Shown here piece after piece: positions 32,848-41,886 of a stretch of DNA of 64,000 bases. The translations under genes and the position numbers were made by a program. The DNA comes from Endobacterium cereale. Lineage in GTDB: Bacteria > Pseudomonadota > Alphaproteobacteria > Rhizobiales > Rhizobiaceae. How positions within the stretch are numbered: the stretch's first letter is position 1; the number at the start of each line of letters is the position of its first letter. The stretch spans positions 284,715 to 348,714 of the forward strand of contig NZ_WIXI01000047.1 of assembly GCF_009617585.1 (NCBI RefSeq), in the 5' to 3' direction. The notes below the pieces were generated by a model. It was not told where the DNA came from. It saw only the letters and a program-made list of their open reading frames with translations, and made no database searches.

Positions 32848-33654
32848 ATGGAGCACGCACAGGCGAAGCGATTGGTGGCTGCCCTTTCCACGCCAACAGG
32901 GGCAGTCAACCCATGGATTGTCGGTGCCAGGGGCTGGTTCCTCGTTCTCTTGACGATCTGGTTCTGCTTGCTGGCCCTGTTCCATGCCGTTCCGCAGATC
33001 GACATAGCGATCGCCAACACCTTCTTTTATGAATTCTCGTGCCTGAACAGCGATCTGCCCGGACGGATATGCGGAGAATTTCCGCGTTCGGCAGACGCCC
33101 TGCTCCAACTTGGACGGCGCATTCTTTTTTACATGCCGGTCTTTTTTGCAGTCGTTGTTCTCATCGTGCTTGTCCGAAACCTGCAGCATCACGGCGCGAC
33201 CTATTGCGCCAATCGTACAAAACAATGCTGGATTGCGCTGGTGACCCTGGTCACCGGACCTTATCTGCTGGTTAATCTCATCCTGAAATCTGTCTCCGGG
33301 CGGCCACGTCCCTATGAAACAGACATGTTCGGCGGCGACAAGCTGTTCGCCGCTGCCGGTTCTTTTGACGGATCCTGCTACAACAACTGCTCGTTCATAT
33401 CAGGAGAAGCCGCCGGTGCAGGCTGGGTCGCGTGCCTGATCGTTTTCGTGCCGGCACAGTTCAGACCGCTTGTGGCGCCGCCCCTCATCATCGTCACCCT
33501 TATTTCACCGGCATTACGCGTGTCGTTTGGCGGACATTACTTTTCGGACGCGCTTCTGGGCTTCCTTTCGTCGGCCGTTGTGTATGCAGGTGTCACGGCT
33601 TATTTCGAAATGACACAGGCCGAAAAAAAACGTGCCCATTCGACAGTTTTGTGA
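32848..33654 (+). CDS. PAP2 superfamily membrane phosphatase, LpxE-like
   Basis: A 268-residue protein with about six helices and three phosphatase motifs: KSVSGRPRP (motif 1), CSFISGEAAGAG (motif 2) and RVSFGGHYFSD (motif 3). Motif 2 has Glu-Ala where most members have the His of PSGH. The rhizobial lipid A 1-phosphatase LpxE is remembered to have a similar SGE form. Its place beside the LPS export genes supports a lipid A or undecaprenyl-phosphate substrate, but this is inference. Confidence 0.8.
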   Translation: MEHAQAKRLVAALSTPTGAVNPWIVGARGWFLVLLTIWFCLLALFHAVPQIDIAIANTFFYEFSCLNSDLPGRICGEFPRSADALLQLGRRILFYMPVFFAVVVLIVLVRNLQHHGATYCANRTKQCWIALVTLVTGPYLLVNLILKSVSGRPRPYETDMFGGDKLFAAAGSFDGSCYNNCSFISGEAAGAGWVACLIVFVPAQFRPLVAPPLIIVTLISPALRVSFGGHYFSDALLGFLSSAVVYAGVTAYFEMTQAEKKRAHSTVL

Positions 33655-33736
33655 ACGGTTGGCTGTCGCCATGAGCGTCTTAATCTCGTAGAGCTTGGCG
33701 ACGCTGACAGGCGTAACGAGTCATCATCAGGTCGGC

Positions 33737-34909
33737 ATGAAGCTTATCGAGTTTTACATATTGCGGCGAACATTCCAGATGTTTCTGGCAACGCTGCTGC
33801 CGATCCTGGCGATCATCTGGACGATCCAGGTGCTGGGACGAATCAATCTTGTGACCGACACCGGTCAATCGATCGGCTCTTTCGCCACGCTCGCATCCTT
33901 CATCCTGCCGACCATCATTCCGGTCGTCATGCCGTTTGCGCTGGTGATCGGCATCACCCAGACGCTCAACGCGATGAACAACGATTCGGAACTGCCGGTG
34001 ATCGACGCCGCCGGGTCGCCACGTTCCGTGCTCTACAAGCCCGTGCTGCTGCTCGCGACACTGACGGCGCTGTTCTCTTTCGTGATTACCAATTTCATCG
34101 AGCCGCCGGCTCGCGTCAAAGCACGCGAAATGGTCGCGGAAGCCTATGCCGACCTTCTTGGATCGGTGATCGAGGAAAAGACCTTCCGCAGCATCGAGAA
34201 GGGCCTCTACGTCCAGATATCGGAGCGCCACTCCGGCCGAATCCTGCTGGGCCTTTTCCTCGTCGATTATCGCGATCCCAATTTCGAGATGATCTATTAT
34301 GCGCGGGAAGGCTCGATCGACGACGCCGGCACGACGCTGACGATGCGCAATGGTGAGGTTCACCGCAAGACGCCGGACGGTCGTGTCTCCGTAATCAAGT
34401 TCGTGTCCTACGCCTTCGACCTGTCATCGATGGCTGAATCGACCGGGCGAGCGCCGGTTTATGCCGGAGATCGCAATCTCGACTTCCTGCTGAAGCCCGA
34501 TCCGACCGACAAACATTACATGGAATCACCCGGCAACTTCCATTCCGAGCTGCATCGTCGCCTGTCGGACTGGATTTATCCGCTCTCCTACGCGTTGATT
34601 GCCCTGGTCATCGTCGGCGGCGCACGCTCGCACCGCCGCGCCCGTCTGCACCCCATGGTGCTTGCGTTGATCATCGCCTTCGCCATGCGCTGGCTCGGTT
34701 TCTCGCTGACCAATCTGGCCAAGAACACCAATGCCAATATGTGGATGATCTATGCGCCGGCGGTGGTGCCGGGCCTCTTTGCCATCTACCTATTGCTGAG
34801 CCAGCGGCAGATGAAATTGCCCAACGCCTGGAATGACGCTGTCGCCAATGTCTATGGCAAGCTTTCGCGGCGAATTACGGCAATGCGCTCCAAGACGGGA
34901 GGCGCATGA
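33737..34909 (+). CDS. lptF: LPS export ABC transporter permease LptF
   Basis: A 390-residue inner-membrane component of the LptB2FG complex that extracts lipopolysaccharide from the membrane. The YjgP/YjgQ fold is clear: two N-terminal helix pairs, a periplasmic beta-jellyroll with DPNFEMIYYAREGSI, and C-terminal helices. The start at 33737 gives MKLIEFYILRRTFQMFLAT. It overlaps lptG by 4 bp. Confidence 0.95.
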   Translation: MKLIEFYILRRTFQMFLATLLPILAIIWTIQVLGRINLVTDTGQSIGSFATLASFILPTIIPVVMPFALVIGITQTLNAMNNDSELPVIDAAGSPRSVLYKPVLLLATLTALFSFVITNFIEPPARVKAREMVAEAYADLLGSVIEEKTFRSIEKGLYVQISERHSGRILLGLFLVDYRDPNFEMIYYAREGSIDDAGTTLTMRNGEVHRKTPDGRVSVIKFVSYAFDLSSMAESTGRAPVYAGDRNLDFLLKPDPTDKHYMESPGNFHSELHRRLSDWIYPLSYALIALVIVGGARSHRRARLHPMVLALIIAFAMRWLGFSLTNLAKNTNANMWMIYAPAVVPGLFAIYLLLSQRQMKLPNAWNDAVANVYGKLSRRITAMRSKTGGA

Positions 34910-35997
34910 TGCTGTTTTCCACGCTCGGCCGTTATTTCTTCAAACGCTACCTGATCACCGCCATGTGGTTTTTCCTCGGCGTGTCAGCGATCATCTTCCT
35001 TGCCGATTTCAGCGAAACCAATCGCCGCATGTCGGCGCTGGCGAGCTACACGCTGTATGGCGCGCTCGGCATGACCGCGATGCGCGTGCCGTCGATCCTG
35101 CAGCAGACCATCCCGACGCTGTCGCTGTTCATCGGCATGACGACGCTGATCGCGCTTAATCGCCGTTCGGAACTGGTGGTCACACGTGCCGCCGGCCTGT
35201 CCGTCTGGCAGTTCGCCATGCCGTTCGTGGCCGGCGCGTTCCTGCTCGGTATCTTTACCGTCGGTGTGATCAGCCCCCTCTCCGCCTGGGGACTGAAACA
35301 GTCGACATCGCTCGAATCGACCTGGCGAGAAACGAGTGGCCAGGCCCGCGCATCAAACTTCCTGCCGTGGATCCGCCAGATCAGCGACGGCGACGATACG
35401 ATCATTGGCGCCAAAAGCTTCCAGCAGGACACATTGACCATGGTCGACGTTGTTCTGTTCCACTTTGACAAGGACGCCCGTGTCATCTTGAGACAGGACG
35501 CCGCGACCGCTAAGTTGGAAAATGGTTACTGGCTTCTTAACAATGTGCTAGAGACCAGATCCGACGCGCCGCCTGCGCGTATCGAGACGGCACAGGTTCG
35601 AACCAATATTAAACAGGAATTTCTTCAGGAGAGCCTTGAGAAGCCCGAAAACGTTGCCTTTTTTGACCTTTCGGCCAAAATCGAGATCGCACGCTCCTTC
35701 GGAATTTCAACCAAGGGCCTCGAAACTCAATTTCACTCCCTGCTGTCCCTGCCTCTGCTTCTGGTGGCAATGACGCTAATCGCTTCTACCGTTTCCCTGA
35801 AATTTAGCCGTATAGCGCAGTCTCGCTCGGTGATTCTCGGTGGCATAGTTTGCGGCTTCGTGCTTTATGTCGTCACGGTACTCGTGAAGGCATTCGGTAG
35901 CAGCGGGGTGGTTCCTCCTTTCGTCGCTGTCTGGATTCCAGTAATCGTGGCCATGGCGTTGGGGGCAACAATTCTGCTTCATCAGGAGGATGGCTAG
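34906..35997 (+). CDS. lptG: LPS export ABC transporter permease LptG
   Basis: A 363-residue paralogue of LptF and its partner in the exporter. It shares the N-terminal GRYFFKRYLITAMWFFLGV segment, the periplasmic domain and the C-terminal helices with SGVVPPFVAVWIPV. Start and stop overlap the neighbours (ATGA with lptF and TAGTG with lptD), indicating translational coupling. Confidence 0.95.
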   Translation: MMLFSTLGRYFFKRYLITAMWFFLGVSAIIFLADFSETNRRMSALASYTLYGALGMTAMRVPSILQQTIPTLSLFIGMTTLIALNRRSELVVTRAAGLSVWQFAMPFVAGAFLLGIFTVGVISPLSAWGLKQSTSLESTWRETSGQARASNFLPWIRQISDGDDTIIGAKSFQQDTLTMVDVVLFHFDKDARVILRQDAATAKLENGYWLLNNVLETRSDAPPARIETAQVRTNIKQEFLQESLEKPENVAFFDLSAKIEIARSFGISTKGLETQFHSLLSLPLLLVAMTLIASTVSLKFSRIAQSRSVILGGIVCGFVLYVVTVLVKAFGSSGVVPPFVAVWIPVIVAMALGATILLHQEDG

Positions 35998-38336
35998 TGG
36001 CGGTAACAGACCGCGGGAATATCAGACGGCTTTGCATGGCCCTGCTGAAAGGCGTGGCCGTGTGCGCAATCGCCATTGCTCCCCCGACTATTTCACATGC
36101 GCAGACCCCTTCCCTCGCCCCTGAGGCTGCCGACGGCGCAAAGATGCTGCTGCGGTCGAACGAGCTCACCTATAACAAGGATGCTCAGAAGGTCACCGCC
36201 GTTGGCGGTGTGCAGATCTATTACAACCGCTACCGCATGGTGGCCCAGCGGGTCGAATACGATCAGGCTACCGGTCGCGTCATGGCCAATGGCGATATCG
36301 AACTGATCGATCCAGAGGGCAATCGCGTTTACGCTGATCAGCTTGATGTGACCGACGATTTCGGCCAGGGTTTCATCAATACGCTGCGCGTCGAGACCCC
36401 GGACAATACCCGCATGGCCGGCGAAAGCGCCGAACGCCTGCCGGGTGACCTGATGGTCCTGCACAACGGCGTCTATACCGCCTGTCTGCCCTGCGTCGCC
36501 AAGCCCGGCAAGGCACCGCTCTGGCAGGTCAAGGCGCAACGCGTCATCCAGAACGGCCAGAAGAAGACGATCAGGCTCGAAAACGCCCGTTTCGAACTGT
36601 TTGGCATGCCGATCGGCTTCCTGCCTTTCATCGAAGTTCCGGACCACACCGTCGAGCGCAAGTCGGGTTTTCTGTTCCCTCGCATGAGTATGGACGACAA
36701 GCTCGGCTTCGGTCTGACCGTACCTTATTACCATGTCTTCTCGCCGAGCATGGATGCGACACTCAGCCCGACTTATTATTCCAATCAGGGCCTGCTGCTG
36801 CAGGGTGAAGTGCGCAACCGCTTCGAAACGGGCTCACACATTCTGCGATTCGGCTGGATTGACCAGAAGGATTCCGGCGCATTCGATGCCGGCACTGCCG
36901 ACCGCAACAATGACGAACGCCTGATGGTCGCAAGCGAAGGCAAGTTCGAGATCAACCCGCGCTGGACGTTCGGCTGGAAGGCCATGCTTCAGACCGATAA
37001 CAACTTCTCCAACACCTACGATCTGGAAGGTGTCAACGAAGACGTTTATACCAACGAAGTGTATCTGCGCGGCCTCGGCGAGCGCAACTACTTCGACTTG
37101 AGCGCCTATTATTTCGACATTCAGGATTTGCCTGACAACTCGGATACCGAACGCAGACAAGCGATCGTCTATCCGTCGTTCGACTACCAGTATATTGCAC
37201 CGGAACCGGTGGCTGGCGGCGAACTTTCGGTGCGGATGAACCTGACCAATATCTCGCGCCGCAACAGCGACTTTTACCTCGAACCCGGCAGCAACGTACC
37301 GCGTTTCCGCGGCCTGAACGGCAGCTATAGCCGTTTCACCACGGAAGTTGAGTGGAAGCGCACCTACAATATGGAAAGCGGCCTGCTGCTGACCCCATTG
37401 GCCGCATTGCGTGGCGACCTTGGTCGTCATACGGCTTCGTCGCCGGATTTGAATGGTGTCAATTACGCTGGCGACTTTGACGATTCCGGTGCGGCGTCGC
37501 GTTACATGGCTACACTCGGCCTCGAAGCCCGCTATCCGATCCTGATGACGACGGCGAACAGCAGCCATGTGATCGAGCCGATCGCGCAGTTGTTCGTTCG
37601 AAACGATGAACAGAAAGCCGGCGGCCTGCCGAACGAAGACGCGCAGAGCATGGTGTATGACGCCAGCAATCTGTTCGAGCGCGACAAGTTCTCCGGTTAC
37701 GACCGCATCGAAGGCGGCACCCGTGCCAATGTCGGCGTGCGTTATACCGGTTCGTTCGACAACGGCATCGGCCTGCGCGGCATTTTCGGCCAGTCCTACC
37801 ATCTGGCCGGCGAAAACTCCTATGCCAGCGCTGATCTGGTCAATGCCGGCGCCTATTCGGGCCTCGAAACCGATACGTCGGACTATGTCGCCATGGCCGC
37901 AGTCGACCTGCCGCAGGGCCTGACCTTGGCGGCGCAGGGCCGTTTCGACAACCGTGACTTCGATCTGCAGCGTACCGATGCATCGGTCAGCTACTCGCAG
38001 CCGCGTTTTTCGGCCAGCATGATCTATACCCAGATCGAGCCGCAGCCGGATTACGGCGCAGTGAACTCCGGTGAATATCTGCAGTCTGCAGCCAGCGTCC
38101 GCGTCAACGAGAACTGGTCGGTTGCCGGTACGGCAACCTGGGACCTCAAGGATGAGGAAGTGATCCGTCGCGCATTGGGCTTCACCTATGCGGACGAATG
38201 CACGATCTTCACAGTCGCCTATAGTGACGAGCCCAACAGCACGACAGCAAGTGACTGGGCCATCACGGCGCGCCTGACATTCAGGACGCTCGGCGACATT
38301 CAGATCGGATCGACGGATCTCGACGACACCAATTGA
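35997..38336 (+). CDS. lptD: LPS-assembly protein LptD
   Basis: A 779-residue outer-membrane protein that inserts lipopolysaccharide into the outer leaflet. A signal peptide (to about residue 36, ending ISHA) is followed by an N-terminal LptA-like beta-jellyroll (LLRSNELTYNKDAQKVTAVGGVQIYY) and the C-terminal 26-strand barrel with RKSGFLFPRMSMDDKLGFGLTVPYYHVFSPSMDATLSPTYYS. Few Cys are present: CLPC in the N-terminal part and one near the C-terminus. The GTG start overlaps the lptG stop codon. Confidence 0.96.
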   Translation: MAVTDRGNIRRLCMALLKGVAVCAIAIAPPTISHAQTPSLAPEAADGAKMLLRSNELTYNKDAQKVTAVGGVQIYYNRYRMVAQRVEYDQATGRVMANGDIELIDPEGNRVYADQLDVTDDFGQGFINTLRVETPDNTRMAGESAERLPGDLMVLHNGVYTACLPCVAKPGKAPLWQVKAQRVIQNGQKKTIRLENARFELFGMPIGFLPFIEVPDHTVERKSGFLFPRMSMDDKLGFGLTVPYYHVFSPSMDATLSPTYYSNQGLLLQGEVRNRFETGSHILRFGWIDQKDSGAFDAGTADRNNDERLMVASEGKFEINPRWTFGWKAMLQTDNNFSNTYDLEGVNEDVYTNEVYLRGLGERNYFDLSAYYFDIQDLPDNSDTERRQAIVYPSFDYQYIAPEPVAGGELSVRMNLTNISRRNSDFYLEPGSNVPRFRGLNGSYSRFTTEVEWKRTYNMESGLLLTPLAALRGDLGRHTASSPDLNGVNYAGDFDDSGAASRYMATLGLEARYPILMTTANSSHVIEPIAQLFVRNDEQKAGGLPNEDAQSMVYDASNLFERDKFSGYDRIEGGTRANVGVRYTGSFDNGIGLRGIFGQSYHLAGENSYASADLVNAGAYSGLETDTSDYVAMAAVDLPQGLTLAAQGRFDNRDFDLQRTDASVSYSQPRFSASMIYTQIEPQPDYGAVNSGEYLQSAASVRVNENWSVAGTATWDLKDEEVIRRALGFTYADECTIFTVAYSDEPNSTTASDWAITARLTFRTLGDIQIGSTDLDDTN

Positions 38337-38463
38337 TCGATGAACACACGATCGTGCGGCGAAGCGCCATTGTTTCGCCGCATGCGTTGTACAATCGGGT
38401 CGCTGTTGTGATATGGGGTCGCTCACGGGCTGGCGGCCCGCATAAGCGTGAAAGGGATGGCAT

Positions 38464-39411
38464 ATGATCGCTGGTCGAGCCTTGCGGACAACGATGACGG
38501 CATTCGCGGTGCTGGCGGCTTCGGTCGTCATCGAGCCGGCAATGACCACTGCGCAGGCGGCAAGCGAGATTGCAGCCGTCGTGAACAAGGTGCCGATCAC
38601 CTCCAACGACGTGACGCGCCGTGCCGCTTTCTTGCGCCTTCAGCGCGCCAAGGGCGACACGAAAAAGATCGCTCGCGAACAGCTCATCGACGAAGTCCTG
38701 AAGCGTGAGGAAGTTGCCCGCGTCAAGATGTCGGTCAGCACCGATGACGTCGACCGGTCGTTCGCGCGATTTGCCGCCAGCAACAAGATGTCGCCGCAAC
38801 AGATGGGCCAGGTTCTCAACCAGGCTGGCGTCGGCGTTGAACACTTCAAGTCTTTCATTGCGGTACAGATGAGCTGGCCGCGTGTGGTTAACGCCCGTTT
38901 CGCCGGTGGTCGCAGTGGCCGCATGTCGAATGAAGAACTGGTCAAGCGCATGGCCGAAGGCGGCCAGAAGCCGGTAACGACCGAATATGTTCTGCAGCAG
39001 ATCATCTTCGTTGTGCCGGAAGCCAAGCGCAAGTCGATCCTCGGAAAGCGCATGGCTGAAGCCAAGGCGTCACGCTCGAAATTCCCGGGCTGCGAACAGG
39101 CCAAGACATTTGCAGCCACCATGCTCGACGTGTCGGTAAAGCCGCTTGGCCGCATCATGCTGCCGGAATTGCCCGCGGACTGGAAGCCGTTCGTTGAAAA
39201 GGCATCCGGTGGAACGACCGAGCCGCGCGCCACCGAAAAAGGTGTCGAATTCCTGGCGATCTGCAGCGAGCGACAGGTTTCCGATGACGTGGCCGCAGAA
39301 GTGGTCTTCCGTGCAGAAGACCTGATCAAGGCGGAAAAGACCGGAGAAGATCCGAACGACAAGAAATATGTCGAGGAACTTCGCAGCAAGGCCCAGATTT
39401 CCTACCCCTGA
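38464..39411 (+). CDS. SurA N-terminal domain periplasmic chaperone
   Basis: A 315-residue exported protein (signal peptide to about residue 33, ending AQAA) with the SurA_N core EIAAVVNKVPITSNDVTRRAAFLRLQ and a helical QLIDEVLKREEVARVKM. The C-terminal part only weakly suggests a parvulin domain, as in rhizobial SurA-like proteins. It probably escorts outer-membrane proteins such as LptD, encoded just upstream. Confidence 0.85.
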   Translation: MIAGRALRTTMTAFAVLAASVVIEPAMTTAQAASEIAAVVNKVPITSNDVTRRAAFLRLQRAKGDTKKIAREQLIDEVLKREEVARVKMSVSTDDVDRSFARFAASNKMSPQQMGQVLNQAGVGVEHFKSFIAVQMSWPRVVNARFAGGRSGRMSNEELVKRMAEGGQKPVTTEYVLQQIIFVVPEAKRKSILGKRMAEAKASRSKFPGCEQAKTFAATMLDVSVKPLGRIMLPELPADWKPFVEKASGGTTEPRATEKGVEFLAICSERQVSDDVAAEVVFRAEDLIKAEKTGEDPNDKKYVEELRSKAQISYP

Positions 39412-39441
39412 TCATTTCCATCAGACGCAGGCCCAAGCAGA

Positions 39442-40461
39442 ATGACAAAGATCGATCGCCCTCTCGCACTGACACAGGGCGATCCCGCCGGTATTGGCCC
39501 GGACATCGCGCTTGCGGCGTGGTCGCTGCGCAATCAACATGGCCTGCATCCTTTTCTCTATATCGGTGACCCCGTTGTGCTCACCACACGCGCACGTCTG
39601 CTTGGCGTAGATGTGCCAATCCGCGAAACGGATGCCGGATCAGCCGCCGGCATATTTCAGGACTCTCTTCCAGTTCTGCCGATCCTTGTTGGCTTTGACG
39701 TCGCTGCCGGCCAGCCCCAAGTGGCGAGCGCCGCCTCCACGATTTCCGCGATAGAAACAGCCGTGCGCCTAACCCTTTCCGGCGAAACGGCGGCCGTGGT
39801 GACCAACCCGATCGCAAAATCGGTTCTGTACGAATCCGGCTTCAAGTTTCCCGGCCATACTGAATTCCTGGCCGAACTGGCACAGTCCGCCACCGGTCGC
39901 GCCGTTTTGCCGGTGATGATGCTGGCAGGGCCGAAATTGCGCGCCATTCCGGTCACCATTCATATCCCGCTCAAGGACGTCCCTTCCGCGCTCACGCACG
40001 ACCTGATCGTGGAAACCTGCCGCGTCACGCATGCTGATCTGAAAAACCGCTTCGGTATCGCCAGCCCACGCCTTGCCGTTGCCGGCCTTAACCCGCATGC
40101 GGGCGAAGACGGCACGATGGGCGTGGAGGACCGTGACATCATCACGTTGGCGATTTCTGCACTGCGCGCCGAAGGCATCAACGCTTTCGGCCCCCTGCCC
40201 GCCGACACGATGTTCCATGACGAGGCACGTGGCCGCTATGACGTGGCGATCTGCATGTATCATGATCAGGCGCTGATTCCGGCCAAGGCGCTCGGCTTCG
40301 ACGATTCGGTCAATGTCACGCTCGGCCTGCCCTTCATTCGTACCTCGCCCGACCACGGCACCGCCTTCGGCCTTGCCGGCCAGGGCATCGCCCGTGAGAC
40401 CAGCCTGGTCGCCGCTCTGAAACTTGCCAGCGAACTGGCCCAGCATTCCGGAAACGCATAA
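39442..40461 (+). CDS. pdxA: 4-hydroxythreonine-4-phosphate dehydrogenase
   Basis: A 339-residue metal- and NAD-dependent enzyme of pyridoxal phosphate synthesis. Characteristic blocks are TQGDPAGIGPDIAL at the N-terminus, VTNPIAKSVLYESGFKFPGHTEFLAEL, AGLNPHAGEDGTMGVEDRDII with a metal-ligand His, and MYHDQALIPAKALGFDDSVNVTLGLPFIRTSPDHGTAFGLAG. It is 2 bp upstream of rsmA. Confidence 0.97.
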   Translation: MTKIDRPLALTQGDPAGIGPDIALAAWSLRNQHGLHPFLYIGDPVVLTTRARLLGVDVPIRETDAGSAAGIFQDSLPVLPILVGFDVAAGQPQVASAASTISAIETAVRLTLSGETAAVVTNPIAKSVLYESGFKFPGHTEFLAELAQSATGRAVLPVMMLAGPKLRAIPVTIHIPLKDVPSALTHDLIVETCRVTHADLKNRFGIASPRLAVAGLNPHAGEDGTMGVEDRDIITLAISALRAEGINAFGPLPADTMFHDEARGRYDVAICMYHDQALIPAKALGFDDSVNVTLGLPFIRTSPDHGTAFGLAGQGIARETSLVAALKLASELAQHSGNA

Positions 40462-40463
40462 CC

Positions 40464-41303
40464 ATGGCCACACTCGACGGCCTGCCGCCCCTTCGTGACG
40501 TCATCCAGCGGTTCGACCTTGCCGCCAAGAAGTCACTTGGCCAGAATTTTCTGTTCGACCTCAACCTCACCCAGAAGATCGCCCGTTCGGCAGGTTCTCT
40601 GGAAGGTGTGACTGTATTCGAGGTCGGGCCCGGGCCCGGAGGCCTGACGCGCTCCATCCTGGCACTCGGCGCGAAAAAGGTGGTCGCCGTCGAGCGCGAC
40701 AGCCGCTGCCTGCCGGCGCTGGCCGAGGTCGAAAACTATTATCCCGGCCGCCTCGAAGTAATCGAAGGCGATGCATTGCAAACCGATTTTGCGGCACTCG
40801 CCGCCGAAAAGGGCGAAGGCGGACCCGTAAAGATCATCGCCAACCTACCTTACAATGTCGGCACACAGTTGCTGGTGAATTGGCTAGTGCCGAACGATTG
40901 GCCGCCCTTCTGGCAATCGCTGACGCTGATGTTCCAGAAGGAAGTCGGCCAGCGTATCGTCGCACGCGAGAACGACAATCATTACGGCCGCCTCGGCGTA
41001 CTGTCGGGCTGGCGTGCGGATTCACATATGGTGTTCGACGTGCCGGCCTCGGCCTTCTCACCGCCACCAAAAGTCACGTCCACCGTAGTTCATCTGACTC
41101 CGAAGGCGCAGCCTCTGCCTTGCGATCTCGCAAAGCTGGAGCGCGTCACGCTCGCCGCCTTCGGCCAACGCCGCAAAATGCTGCGCCAGAGCGTGAAGTC
41201 GCTCGGTGGAGAAGCGTTACTCGCGAAGGCGGACATCGACCCGCAGCGCCGTGCTGAAACGCTCTCTGTGGAAGAATTCGTAGTGCTGGCGAACAACCTC
41301 TGA
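40464..41303 (+). CDS. rsmA: 16S rRNA dimethyladenosine transferase RsmA
   Basis: A 279-residue SAM-dependent enzyme that dimethylates the two adjacent adenosines near the 3' end of 16S rRNA; its loss gives kasugamycin resistance. The sequence shows SLGQNFLFDLNLTQKIA, SAM motif VFEVGPGPGGLT, acidic VVAVERDSR and catalytic NLPYNVGTQLL. It is the last gene of the lptFGD-surA-pdxA-rsmA run. Confidence 0.97.
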   Translation: MATLDGLPPLRDVIQRFDLAAKKSLGQNFLFDLNLTQKIARSAGSLEGVTVFEVGPGPGGLTRSILALGAKKVVAVERDSRCLPALAEVENYYPGRLEVIEGDALQTDFAALAAEKGEGGPVKIIANLPYNVGTQLLVNWLVPNDWPPFWQSLTLMFQKEVGQRIVARENDNHYGRLGVLSGWRADSHMVFDVPASAFSPPPKVTSTVVHLTPKAQPLPCDLAKLERVTLAAFGQRRKMLRQSVKSLGGEALLAKADIDPQRRAETLSVEEFVVLANNL

Positions 41304-41373
41304 CGCAATCGCAGACAGGTCTCCGGCCTGCTTTTAAAAAAATCGGGCGATATTTTAAAAAATCCCGCTCGGA

Positions 41374-41400
41374 TGTCACATCGGCCAGAGCCCGCTCGTC
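41374..41400 (+). promoter_or_regulatory. ECF41-type promoter
   Basis: TGTCACA (41374-41380) and CGTC (41397-41400) are separated by 16 bp. These are the -35 and -10 elements reported for ECF41 sigma factors. The site lies 34 bp before a carboxymuconolactone decarboxylase gene that is followed by an ECF41-like sigma factor, the expected target. Confidence 0.75.
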
Positions 41401-41433
41401 ATGATGTCGTAACCCAACAGAAGGATACGAACC

Positions 41434-41886
41434 ATGACCGCCAAACTCGATGTCTTTGCCGCCGCCCCCGCCTTGATGAAGAAGTGGATGGCCGTGTCGG
41501 TCGATGCCGCCGCGAGCCTTGAGCCGTCGCTCATCGAACTTGTAAAAATCCGCTCCTCGCAGATCAATGCCTGCGCCAACTGCATCAACATGCACACGCA
41601 GGAAGCCCGTGCCAAGGGCGAAACCGAGCAGCGCATCTACCTGCTTTCCGCATGGCGCGAAGCCCCCTGCTATTCCGATCGGGAACGCGCTGCGCTAGGC
41701 TGGACGGAAGCACTGACGCGGCTTTCGCAGGGCCACGGCCATGCCGACGCCTATGCGGCGCTCGCCGCCCAGTTCACGGAGGAGGAACAGGTAAAGCTGA
41801 CGCTGATGATCAATGTCATCAATGGCTGGAACCGGCTGGCGATCGGTTTCGACCTGTGGATCGAACCTGCCGTTCAGGCTGCCTGA
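41434..41886 (+). CDS. Carboxymuconolactone decarboxylase/AhpD-like protein
   Basis: A 150-residue all-helical protein with the redox motif CANCINMH near residue 48 (CxxC plus His, as in AhpD) and FTEEEQVKLTLMINVINGWNRLAIGF downstream. This is the COE-type partner gene that typically accompanies ECF41 sigma factors. The stop codon overlaps the sigma factor start codon (TGATG), so the two are co-translated. The substrate is unknown; a role in oxidative defence is likely. Confidence 0.92.
   Translation: MTAKLDVFAAAPALMKKWMAVSVDAAASLEPSLIELVKIRSSQINACANCINMHTQEARAKGETEQRIYLLSAWREAPCYSDRERAALGWTEALTRLSQGHGHADAYAALAAQFTEEEQVKLTLMINVINGWNRLAIGFDLWIEPAVQAA

Noticed and set aside
36834..38606. A 590-codon minus-strand frame opposite lptD
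   Set aside because: No recognisable domain, and it crosses the lptD-surA junction on the wrong strand within a clear operon.
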